A stretch of 29,548 nucleotides of DNA from Actinomycetes bacterium (GTDB lineage: Bacteria; Actinomycetota; Acidimicrobiia; Acidimicrobiales; UBA8190). A program made the translations under genes and the position numbers. Location of the stretch: assembly GCA_021798135.1 (NCBI GenBank), contig JAJZYI010000004.1:1-29548 (forward strand), given 5' to 3'. Numbering within the stretch: the first letter of the stretch is position 1; the number at the start of each line of letters is the position of its first letter. Below the pieces are notes generated by a model, which did no database searches, was not told the DNA's origin, and saw only the letters and a list, made by a program, of their open reading frames with translations. Shown here one piece after another: positions 14,017 to 21,040 of the stretch.

Positions 14017-14661
14017 TCAGCCGCCGTTCGCCGGCGGTCGCCAGCCGCCCAGCACGCGGCCCACTCGGCGCAGGACGCGCAAGGCGACGAGCCCGCCCCG
14101 CACCATCCCCGTCTCCGGCGTGTCCGCCACCACGCGGACCACGGCGACCCGGTGGCCGCCGAGCGCCTCGACCAGCGCCGCCGACTCCATGTCCACGACC
14201 GAACCCACGCGGGCCAGCTCGCGGCGGGCGGCGCCGCGCACCACGCGCTCGGCGGATACGACGGTCCGCTCGACGACCGCAAGGCCCGAGGCGGCGAGCG
14301 CCCGACCGAGCTGCGGTTGCGGCGGCAGCCGGCGCTGCTCGCCGTCGGCGCGGCAGACGGCCTCGGCCAGCACCACCGTGCCGCTGGCGAGCCCCGGGTC
14401 GAGCCCACCGCAGACGCCCGCGACCACCACCGTCTCGTCGGGCGCCAGGCCGTCGCTGAGCAGCGCACCCGACAGGGCAGCGCGCTCTGCACCCATGCCG
14501 ACGACGACCGGCCGCCCGCCGACCGCCACCGCCTCCACGCGCATCGCGACGACGACGACAGGGCGGGCCGCACGCCGGGCCGACCCGGCCCCACCAGCAC
14601 CTGCGTACCCACCCGTGCTCTCGGCCACCGGCCTCCTCCGACGTCGCTCGCTGGCCATCAT
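14017..14661 (-). CDS. Nucleoside phosphorylase-superfamily protein, candidate hopanoid-associated (HpnG type)
   Basis: A protein of about 214 residues in the purine nucleoside phosphorylase/MTA-SAH nucleosidase superfamily. The first strand VVVVAMRVEA is followed by RPVVVGMGAERAALS, VVVAGVCGGLDPGLASGTVVLAEAV (the GxxGGLxxxLxxGDxVVA motif), and GSVVDMESAALVEAL, in which the DMES nucleoside-ribose segment is intact. AVVRVVADTPE is the usual tail. The family includes HpnG, which removes adenine from adenosylhopane; the divergent neighbour is HpnB-like, which favours that role, but an MTA/SAH-type nucleosidase remains possible. I chose the tandem ATGs at 14661/14658; the frame is open further upstream through a heptamer repeat that is unlikely to be coding. 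A 7-bp repeat array flanks the gene on both sides. Confidence 0.75.
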   Translation of the reverse strand: MMASERRRRRPVAESTGGYAGAGGAGSARRAARPVVVVAMRVEAVAVGGRPVVVGMGAERAALSGALLSDGLAPDETVVVAGVCGGLDPGLASGTVVLAEAVCRADGEQRRLPPQPQLGRALAASGLAVVERTVVSAERVVRGAARRELARVGSVVDMESAALVEALGGHRVAVVRVVADTPETGMVRGGLVALRVLRRVGRVLGGWRPPANGG

Positions 14662-14740
14662 CGCCCAGTCGCCCCCGACGGGGCACACGCCCGGCCGACA
14701 CCCGACCGCCGGCGCCCGGCAGCCTCCTGCCGACGGCCGC

Positions 14741-14782
14741 CACCCGGCACCCGGCACCCGGCACCCGGCACCCGGCACCCGG
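14741..14782 (+). repeat. (CACCCGG)6 heptamer array flanked by 16-bp direct repeats
   Basis: Six perfect copies of CACCCGG occupy the gap between the divergent nucleosidase and hpnB-like genes. The 16-bp sequence CCCGGCAGCCTCCTGC occurs on both sides (14715-14730 and 14778-14793). The period is 7 and the array is noncoding. Confidence 0.95.
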
Positions 14783-14810
14783 CAGCCTCCTGCTGGTAGC
14801 CGGGACCGGC

Positions 14811-14839
14811 GGCAGTCCGGGCCGTCGTGCCAGACTGCC
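14811..14839. promoter_or_regulatory. Inverted repeat just upstream of the hpnB-like start
   Basis: GGCAGTC (14811-14817) pairs with GACTGCC (14833-14839), spaced by 15 nt and ending 3 nt before the ATG at 14843. It could be an operator or an mRNA hairpin over the start. A CAGACT box at 14831-14836 lies 6 nt before the ATG, a weak match to a leaderless -10. Confidence 0.3.
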
Positions 14840-14842
14840 CCG

Positions 14843-16195
14843 ATGGTCGCGTTCGTGGTCGCGGCGGCGACGTCGGCCGCCGTGTGGCTCGTCCTGGCGT
14901 TCGGCCGCGGCTCGTTCTGGCGGGCCCGCCCACGCCTGCCCCGGTCCCCGGTCCCGGCGCGCTGGCCGTCGGTGGCCGTCGTGGTCCCGGCACGCGACGA
15001 GGCCTCGCTGCTGCCGCTCACGCTGCCGGGGCTGCTGGCTCAGCGGTACGCGGGCGACGCTCGGGTGGTCCTGGTCGACGACCAGTCGACGGACGGCACG
15101 GCGGCCGTCGCCCGGGCGATCGCCGAGGCCCACGCCGGCGGCAATCCCCTGCCGCTGGTCGTCGCAGGCACCCGCCCGACCCCGCCCGGCTGGGCAGGCA
15201 AGCTCTGGGCCCTGCAGGAGGGTCTGGAGCAGGTCGGCGACGTGGACATGGTCCTGTTCACCGACGCGGACATCGCCCACCCGCCGGACTCGCTGGCCCG
15301 CCTGGTCGCCGCGGCCGAGGAAGGCGGGTGGGACCAGGTCTCGCTGATGGCGCGCCTGGACGTCACCGACGCCTGGGACCGCCTGCTGATCCCGTCGTTC
15401 GTCTACTTCTTCGCCATGCTCTACCCCTTCCGCTGGGTGGCCCGCCGGCCGCTCCGGCGGCGCACGCCGCCATCGCCCCGCCGGGCGGCCGCGGCGGGCG
15501 GCTGCCTCCTCGTGCGCCGTGCCGCGCTGGCGGCGGCGGGCGGGATCGCCGTCGTGCGCGGCGCGGTGATCGACGACGTCAGCCTGGCCCGCGCGCTGGC
15601 CCGGGCCGGCGGCCGCCTGTGGCTGGGCTACGGCGAGGACGTTCGCAGCGTGCGGCGCTACGACGGCCTGGGCCCGCTATGGGCCATGGTGACCCGCAGC
15701 GCCTACGTCCAGCTGCGGTGCTCGCCCGTCGCGCTGGCGGGCACGGTGGCCGGCCTGCTGCTCGTGTTCGCCGTCCCTCCCGTGGCGGCACTCGTCGGCG
15801 TCGGCCTCGGCTGGTCGGTCGTGGCCGCGCTCGGTGCCGGCACGTGGGCGCTGATGGCGGCGACCGCTGTGCCCATGCAACGCCACCACGGGCTCCGGCG
15901 GTGGCGGGCGCTGACCCTGCCGGTCGCGGCGCTGGTGTACCTCGCCATGACCGTCGACTCGGCACGCCGGCACCACCGCGGCGAGGGCGCCGCGTGGAAG
16001 GGCCGCACCTACGGGCCGGAGGCGTCGCTCGAAGCCGGGCACCGCTCGCGGCGCCGACCCACCCGGACCACAATTCCCGGCTCCGGCGATCCCAACAGCG
16101 CTGCCGGCTCCTCAAGCCGTGGTGGTCGCCGCCGACAGGACACTGATGCCCCGACCGGGCCGCCGGGCCCCGACCACGCCGCAGTCCGCCCCTGA
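14843..16195 (+). CDS. hpnB: Hopanoid-associated glycosyltransferase HpnB-like
   Basis: A 450-residue membrane-anchored family-2 glycosyltransferase. A hydrophobic N-terminal anchor (residues 3-20) precedes the GT-A core: VAVVVPARDEASLLP (45-58), VVLVDDQSTDGT (75-86), PPGWAGKLWALQEGL (114-128, a strong HpnB hallmark), LFTDADIAHPPDSL with the DxD at 141-143, IPSFVYFFAMLYPFRWV (183-199), AAGGCLLVRRAALAAAGG and GAVIDDVSLA (240-248). Two to three C-terminal membrane helices follow (about 295-395), then a polar tail of about 60 residues overlapping the next gene. HpnB members sit in hopanoid gene clusters; their acceptor is not firmly known to me. No shc or hpnH is seen here. The next gene starts 50 nt before this one ends. 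Confidence 0.8.
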   Translation: MVAFVVAAATSAAVWLVLAFGRGSFWRARPRLPRSPVPARWPSVAVVVPARDEASLLPLTLPGLLAQRYAGDARVVLVDDQSTDGTAAVARAIAEAHAGGNPLPLVVAGTRPTPPGWAGKLWALQEGLEQVGDVDMVLFTDADIAHPPDSLARLVAAAEEGGWDQVSLMARLDVTDAWDRLLIPSFVYFFAMLYPFRWVARRPLRRRTPPSPRRAAAAGGCLLVRRAALAAAGGIAVVRGAVIDDVSLARALARAGGRLWLGYGEDVRSVRRYDGLGPLWAMVTRSAYVQLRCSPVALAGTVAGLLLVFAVPPVAALVGVGLGWSVVAALGAGTWALMAATAVPMQRHHGLRRWRALTLPVAALVYLAMTVDSARRHHRGEGAAWKGRTYGPEASLEAGHRSRRRPTRTTIPGSGDPNSAAGSSSRGGRRRQDTDAPTGPPGPDHAAVRP

Positions 16196-17276
16196 GCCGG
16201 ACGAACGGGCCTCGCCCTCCCGCCAGGACCCGTCCAGAGCAGGCTCTCGCGGAGCCGAGGCCGCGGGAGCTGCGGGGATCTGCCCGACCTGCCTGGCGCA
16301 CACCACCGGCAGGGCGACGTGCCCGCGCTGCGGCGACCGGCTGCTCCCCGCCGCCCGCCGGCCCGAGGCGGGCGCACATCCCCGGCCCGACGCGGGCGAC
16401 GGGCGGCTGGCACCGTCGGCTGGCCGTCGCACCTCGACCCCACCGCCGCCGGCGCCGCTCGACCTGCTGCTCGGACCCGCCTTCAGGCGCGTCCGCGACG
16501 GCGCGACGGCAGGCACGGCGCCCCTGCTGCCCGGGCCGCCGGCCCGATCGACGCAGCCGGCACCGCCGGCCCGATCGACGCAGCCGGCACCGCCGGCCCG
16601 CCCTCACGCCGCGGGTGGCCAGTCGGGTCACTCTGCGGACACGATGGACGCCGCCGAGGTCGCCAGGGTGGCTGCCAGCATGGTCCAGCCCACCGCGAGC
16701 GCTCCTGCGGGACGGCACCGGCAGGCCCGCCCGCACGCGACCGAGAGCCGCTCGGGCCGGGCCGTGCCGCCGTCCGGGCCGGTGCTGGCCCGCGACGGCA
16801 GGGCCCGCTCCCGCTCCGTGCCCTCCGGCACGGTCGCGGCCGTCGCCGCGTCGATCGCCGTCGTGGCGTGCTTCGGGGCCGGGGCGGCGCTCGCCAGGGG
16901 CTCGAACGCACCGGGCGGCTCCCATGCGGGGCCCGCGGCCGGCACGGCTGCGCCCGTCGACGCCGGTGTCGGCCTGGTACCCGTTGCGCCCAGCCGACAG
17001 TTCACCGCGTCTGGCCAGGGATCGGCCAGCACGCTCTCGTTCCACATCGACAGCCGGTGGTCGCTCGAGTACCAGGTCGAGTGCCCGGGTGACACGCTGG
17101 CAACGGCGTCGTTCTCGGTGGTCACGGGCAGGTCGACGGTCGCCGGCATCGACACGAGCGTCGTCGGCTCGGCCAGCGGCAGCCGGGCGGGCCTGCCGCC
17201 CGAGACGGTGGCGGTTGTTGTCACGGTGCCTGCCTCGTGCTCGTGGGGCATCCGCGCCGCCGGCCGCGCCGGCTGA
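16146..17276 (+). CDS. Membrane-anchored zinc-ribbon protein of unknown function
   Basis: A 376-residue protein I do not recognise. It has an N-terminal zinc-ribbon-like CPTC...CPRC (C46, C49, C59, C62) in the predicted cytoplasm, about 160 low-complexity Pro/Ala/Arg residues (with PARSTQPAP repeated at 132-149), one transmembrane helix (about 228-250), and an extracellular part of about 125 residues. That part has a beta-rich look (SASTLSFHIDSRWSLEYQVEC) and two cysteines, C313 and C365, that may form a disulfide. I chose ATG 16146 because AGGA (16137-16140) lies 5 nt upstream; GTG 16119 is possible. It overlaps the end of hpnB by 50 nt and ends before a strong hairpin. Such a layout would suit sensing or anchoring at the envelope, but that is inference. 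Confidence 0.75.
   Translation: MPRPGRRAPTTPQSAPEPDERASPSRQDPSRAGSRGAEAAGAAGICPTCLAHTTGRATCPRCGDRLLPAARRPEAGAHPRPDAGDGRLAPSAGRRTSTPPPPAPLDLLLGPAFRRVRDGATAGTAPLLPGPPARSTQPAPPARSTQPAPPARPHAAGGQSGHSADTMDAAEVARVAASMVQPTASAPAGRHRQARPHATESRSGRAVPPSGPVLARDGRARSRSVPSGTVAAVAASIAVVACFGAGAALARGSNAPGGSHAGPAAGTAAPVDAGVGLVPVAPSRQFTASGQGSASTLSFHIDSRWSLEYQVECPGDTLATASFSVVTGRSTVAGIDTSVVGSASGSRAGLPPETVAVVVTVPASCSWGIRAAGRAG
16541..16594 (+). repeat. 2 x 27-bp in-frame repeat in the zinc-ribbon gene
   Basis: Two identical 27-bp units (16541-16567, 16568-16594) plus a partial third encode PARSTQPAP twice in the linker before the membrane helix. The period is divisible by three. Confidence 0.95.
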
Positions 17277-17341
17277 CCGGACCCCGGCCACACCGCTCGG
17301 GCTTCCACCTGCGGCTCCTGGCTCGCCGACGGGCGCGCACG

Positions 17342-17378
17342 CGGAGGGGGCCCGGCCTCGACGGCCGGGCCCCCTCCG
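17342..17378. terminator. Strong bidirectional hairpin terminator
   Basis: A perfect 16-bp stem (17342-17357 with 17363-17378; arm core GGAGGGGGCCCGGCC) closes a 5-nt TCGAC loop. It is the strongest hairpin in the window and sits between two convergent genes (stops at 17276 and 17501). No T run follows on either strand, as usual for GC-rich actinobacteria. Confidence 0.8.
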
Positions 17379-17500
17379 GGCACTGCACACTGTCTCGACG
17401 TGACCACGAGCCCGGTGTGGGCTGGCGGCCGCACCTGGCCGGGACTAACCCGGCGTGGCTGTCAGCGAAGCCGTCGAGGCAGCCATGGACGTGCCGACGC

Positions 17501-18304
17501 TCAGGGGAGCGTCGGGGTGAGCGACACCGTCGAGGTGATCGAGGACTGCCCGGCCTTGAGGGGCAGGCCCATGATCAGGTTGCTGAGGCCGGCGATGAGG
17601 CCCGGGCAGCTCGGTGACGCCTGGATGGCCGGGACGCTGAAGTCCCCGGCGGCAAGGGTGCCCGTCAGGTTCTTCAGGATGTTCCCGGTCAGGGGCGCGC
17701 CCGACACGGAGCCGCTCGTACCGGTGGTCATCGTCGGGTTGAACGGGCCCACCGTGCACTTGAACAGCCCGAGCAGGCTCACCGTGGCCGTCATGGAGAG
17801 CTGCATCGACGTGCTGTAGGCGGTCCCGGTGGAGTTCCCCTTGAGCGTCGCCGTCGCCGGGGCGACGACCGAGGTCGTCGTGGGCAGCCTCAGGAAGCCC
17901 AGCAGCGTGGTCGTCGCCGAGCTGAAGGTGAAGTTCGACGGCTGGATCGTTGCCGTGGCGGTCGAGAAGTCGAGGAGCCCGCAGAGCGTGCCCGACAGCC
18001 CGGAGACCGTGGCGGCGGAGCCGAACTTCGCCGTGGTGTTCGAGAGCGTGCCCGTGAAGGCGATGTTGCCGTTGCCCCCCGCCGGACAGCTCGACGTGGT
18101 CGAGCTGGACGAGGACGACGAGGTGCCGGACGACTGCGACGTCCCGCCCCACCAGTTGTGGCCGGTCGCAGCTCCGGCAGGCACGGCCAGGCCGGCGACG
18201 CCGAGACCCGCGGCGAGCGTGCCAGCAGCAACGGCCGAGGCCAGGAGCCGCCGACGCCCACTGCGTGTGGCGCCAGGCACGGCGCGCTGGACAGTGCTTT
18301 CCAT
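17501..18304 (-). CDS. Secreted Ser/Thr-rich protein of unknown function
   Basis: A 267-residue exported protein. The N-terminus has a basic region (RSGRRRLLA, 15-22), a hydrophobic core (about 20-42) and an AGA/AT cleavage-like site near 43-47. The RRR run could suit Tat or Sec. The mature part begins with a Ser/Thr-rich stretch (about 55-72) and then repeats beta-strand-like Thr/Ser sequences (ATATIQPSNFTFSSATTTLLGF, TSMQLSMTATVSLLGLFKC) with four cysteines, as in surface or adhesive proteins of actinobacteria. I recognise no named domain. Start ATG 18304 has a GGGGGGTAGGAC stretch just upstream. It has a good sigma-70-like promoter about 60 nt upstream and a strong terminator downstream, so it is probably transcribed alone and well. 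Confidence 0.8.
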   Translation of the reverse strand: MESTVQRAVPGATRSGRRRLLASAVAAGTLAAGLGVAGLAVPAGAATGHNWWGGTSQSSGTSSSSSSSTTSSCPAGGNGNIAFTGTLSNTTAKFGSAATVSGLSGTLCGLLDFSTATATIQPSNFTFSSATTTLLGFLRLPTTTSVVAPATATLKGNSTGTAYSTSMQLSMTATVSLLGLFKCTVGPFNPTMTTGTSGSVSGAPLTGNILKNLTGTLAAGDFSVPAIQASPSCPGLIAGLSNLIMGLPLKAGQSSITSTVSLTPTLP

Positions 18305-18362
18305 GTCCTACCCCCCAGGGAGACAGGAGCCGCACATCCCACGTGACGGCTCGTGTGGCCCC

Positions 18363-18391
18363 ATGGTACGCGAGCAACGCCGATTCGTCAC
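18363..18391 (-). promoter_or_regulatory. Sigma-70-like promoter of the secreted protein gene
   Basis: On the minus strand the -35 is GTGACG (complement of 18386-18391, matching TGAC of the consensus), the spacer is 17 nt and the -10 is TACCAT (complement of 18363-18368). The predicted transcript start is near 18356, about 50 nt before the ATG at 18304. An A tract (18404-18412, AAAAAAATT on this strand) lies near -50, where an UP element would be. Confidence 0.55.
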
Positions 18392-18703
18392 TCCCTGTAG
18401 CGGAATTTTTTTGCCCTGGCTGCGCGCACGCTGCCTACCAGGAACAGCGGCGCCGCTACCAGGAACGATGCGCGGGCGCCACGCCACGGCGCGCCACATG
18501 TGCCCGTGCGAACGCGCGGGGTGGCGTCGGTCCTCGGTGGCCCGCCATGCGTGGAACCCGCACGGCCGGGCCCGGAACCGCCACCGTGGCCGAGCGCCGG
18601 GCACGCAGGCCCGCCGTGGCCGAGCGCCGGGCACGCAGCTCCGCAGAGCGCGACGGCGGCGAGCCCGGCCGCCGGCCCGACCGCCGACGACCGGGCGGCG
18701 GGC
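18392..18703. other. Intergenic region between kinase stop and secreted-protein promoter
   Basis: About 310 bp without a supported gene. It holds the A/T tract at 18404-18412, two close copies of CTACCAGGAAC (about 18436 and 18460), and a two-copy 30-bp tandem repeat (CCGTGGCCGAGCGCCGGGC at 18584 and 18614). Open frames here are part of long shadow frames on both strands. No hairpin with a stem as strong as that at 17342-17378 was seen after the kinase stop. Confidence 0.6.
18584..18638 (+). repeat. 2 x 30-bp tandem repeat
   Basis: Two copies, each with about 25 identical bases beginning CCGTGGCCGAGCGCCGGGCA, start at 18584 and 18614. They lie in the noncoding gap just past the end of the kinase gene on the minus strand. 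Confidence 0.9.
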
Positions 18704-21040
18704 TCAGCCCCGGTGCTTCGCGCCGCGGGCCGCGTCCACGAGCTCGAGCAGTGCCCGGGCGTCCAGCGGCAGGGCCAGGTAGGCGTCCACGCCGTCCTCG
18801 AGCACCCGGCGCGCCTGGTCCGACGCCGGATCGCTGCCGACGACCGCCACCACCGGGCCGCCGGGGCCGGCGAGCGCGCGCACGGCCGCCATGGCGGAGG
18901 GGTCGGCGGCACCGGCGGGCGGGAGCTCCACCACCACGAGGTCGGGGAGCAGCTTCCGCAGGGCGTCGGCGGCCTCTTCGCCGTCCTCGGCCACCACGAC
19001 CTCGGTCCCGGCCCGCAGGGCGGAGACCTGGCGGACGAGCTGGGCCACGGCCCGGTCCGCAGCGACCACCAGGACCCGCATGGGCGCCGCCCGCTCACCG
19101 CCCCACCGCCGGTCGGCCTCGGCCTGCTTCGCCGTCGCCTCCGGAAGCGGCTCGCCGACCAGCTCGTCGGACGCCGCCATCGGCCGCGCCGGCACCTCCA
19201 GCACGAACCGCACCTCGTCGCCCCGGCTCGCCGCCGCTGCCGCGCTCGGGTCGAGCCCGCCCGGCGCTGCCCCCGCGCCCGAGCCCGCGCCCGGGCGCTG
19301 GGCCGGCTCGCGGACCTCGGTCAGCCGGCCGCCCATCTGGCTGGCCAGGTAGCGGGCCAGGGCGAGGGCCACACCGTCGCCGGTGACGGCCGCCGACGGC
19401 CGCGGGCTGGCTGCGGACTCGACGGCGATGCGGACCCAGCCGGGCTCGGGACCCGTCGCCCGCAGGGTGACGGCCGCGCCGGGGTCGCCCTGGCGGGCGG
19501 CGTCCACCAGCGTCGCCAGGACCTGCTCCAGGCGGCGGGGATCGGCCCACACCGCTGGCAGCTCCTCGGCGACGTCGACGGCCACGCCGCTGGTGCCGCC
19601 CACGCCGGCGAGCGCCGCGCCGACGGGGATGGAGGCCGGGCGGAGGTCGAGGTGGCCCGTCTCGATCCTGGCGATGTCCAGCACGCCGTCGATCAGCGAC
19701 AGGAGCCGGCGGCCGGCACCCAGGATCTCCCCGGCCGCGGCGGCCTGCGCGTCGGCGAGGTCGTCCATCTGGAGGAGCTGGGCGAAGCCGAGGATGGAGT
19801 TGAGCGGCGTCCGCAGCTCGTGGCTCATCCGGGACAGGAACTCGCTCTTCGCCAGGCTCGCCCGCTCGGCGGCCACGACCGCTGCCCGCAGGTCGGACTC
19901 GGCGGCGAGCGCGGCCGTGACGTCACGGGTGACGACGACCACGTGGGTGACGTTGCCGTGCTCGTCGCGCTGGGCGCGTCCGCGGGAGTCGACGGTGACC
20001 CAGCGGCCGTCGCCGCGACGGATCCGGTACCGGATGACCACGTCCGGGGTGTCCCCGTGCAGCATGTCGGCCAGCGCGGCGGAGACGGCGGCGCGGTCGT
20101 CGGGGTGCACCATGGCCGTCAGGTCCTCGAGCCCGGCTCGCGACGCGCCGTGGCCGAGCAGCCCGACCGTGCCGGCGTTGTGCTCCACGACCGCGCCGGC
20201 ACGGTCGAGCACGGCGATGAGGTCGGGGCTCGTCTGCATGATGGCGTCCAGCACCCGGTCCCGCTCGGCGAGGCGACGCTCCGCCGCGGCGCGCACCGTG
20301 ATGTCGGTGGCCACCCCGACGACTGCCTGGGCGGCACCCGTCGCGTCGCGCACCGCCGCCGAGCTGACCAGGAAGTCGCGCACCCCGTCGGCCGTCGGCA
20401 CCCGGACCTCGACGAGGTTCGCTGCGCCGGGGTCCGCACCTCCTGCCGCCGTGGCGCCGGCCGTCCGAGCGATGACCTCGGCGTGGTCCGGCCACAGCTC
20501 GGCGGGGAGCCGGCCGACGGCCTCGTCGGGCGACCGCAAGCCCGACAGCCGGCAGAACTCCCAGTTCACCATCAGGTAGCGACCGCCGGCGTCCTTGACG
20601 AAGACCGGGGCAGGCATGTGCTGCAGCACCGCGCGCACCAGGCCGAGCCGGCTCTCCGGTCCGCCGCCGACGTCGTGGCCAGCGTCGGCCACCCGCCCGG
20701 CGGCCAGGACCGCGTCGCGCACCGGGTCGTGCCGAGCCGTCCAGACGACGGGCAGCCAGGAACCGTCCCCGTGGCGCATGCGCACCCGGACCCCGGTGAT
20801 CTCGTCGCCGGCCCGCAGCCGCGCGTTGGCGTTGAGGAGCAGCGACACGTCGCTGGCATGCACCAGCTCGGCGATGCGGCGCCCGACGAGCGCCGACGCC
20901 GGCATCCCCAGCACCGACGGCGTCGTGGGCCCGGCGCGCAGGAGCACGCCGCGGAGGTTGGTGACCCACCACAGGGTCCCCGGCACCCGGAGGAGGCCTG
21001 CCGGCGCTGCACCAACCTCCGGTCGGCCCGTGGGCGTCAC
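18704..21040 (-). CDS. PAS-rich hybrid histidine kinase: intact H-box, degenerate ATPase and receiver
   Basis: A 778-residue soluble kinase-like protein. Three PAS domains (about 20-115, 130-250, 265-385) precede a dimerisation helix with the classical H-box RMSHELRTPLNSILGFAQLL (phosphorylatable H407). The following ATPase domain is broken. The N-box reads LEQVLATLVDAAR, with T510 and A514 where Asn is required; the DTGxGI box is replaced by VESAASP; the lid is missing; only GDGVALALARYLASQMGG recalls the G2 box. The C-terminal receiver (about 654-772) is also degenerate: AAD for the acidic EDD, E705 for the phospho-Asp, L757 for the Lys. The frame is intact over the full length. The GTG start overlaps the stop of the upstream kinase (GTGA). 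It is likely a phosphoacceptor for its partner rather than an autonomous kinase. Confidence 0.9.
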   Translation of the reverse strand: MTPTGRPEVGAAPAGLLRVPGTLWWVTNLRGVLLRAGPTTPSVLGMPASALVGRRIAELVHASDVSLLLNANARLRAGDEITGVRVRMRHGDGSWLPVVWTARHDPVRDAVLAAGRVADAGHDVGGGPESRLGLVRAVLQHMPAPVFVKDAGGRYLMVNWEFCRLSGLRSPDEAVGRLPAELWPDHAEVIARTAGATAAGGADPGAANLVEVRVPTADGVRDFLVSSAAVRDATGAAQAVVGVATDITVRAAAERRLAERDRVLDAIMQTSPDLIAVLDRAGAVVEHNAGTVGLLGHGASRAGLEDLTAMVHPDDRAAVSAALADMLHGDTPDVVIRYRIRRGDGRWVTVDSRGRAQRDEHGNVTHVVVVTRDVTAALAAESDLRAAVVAAERASLAKSEFLSRMSHELRTPLNSILGFAQLLQMDDLADAQAAAAGEILGAGRRLLSLIDGVLDIARIETGHLDLRPASIPVGAALAGVGGTSGVAVDVAEELPAVWADPRRLEQVLATLVDAARQGDPGAAVTLRATGPEPGWVRIAVESAASPRPSAAVTGDGVALALARYLASQMGGRLTEVREPAQRPGAGSGAGAAPGGLDPSAAAAASRGDEVRFVLEVPARPMAASDELVGEPLPEATAKQAEADRRWGGERAAPMRVLVVAADRAVAQLVRQVSALRAGTEVVVAEDGEEAADALRKLLPDLVVVELPPAGAADPSAMAAVRALAGPGGPVVAVVGSDPASDQARRVLEDGVDAYLALPLDARALLELVDAARGAKHRG

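Noticed and set aside
18404..18412. T run considered as an intrinsic terminator
   Set aside because: No stem precedes the T run on the plus strand, and no plus-strand gene ends here. It fits an UP element of the minus-strand promoter better.
18704..21040. Kinase with a broken ATPase considered as a pseudogene
   Set aside because: The frame is uninterrupted for 778 codons, the H-box is perfect, the GTGA coupling is kept and the losses complement those of the neighbour. Random decay would be expected to bring stops or frameshifts.
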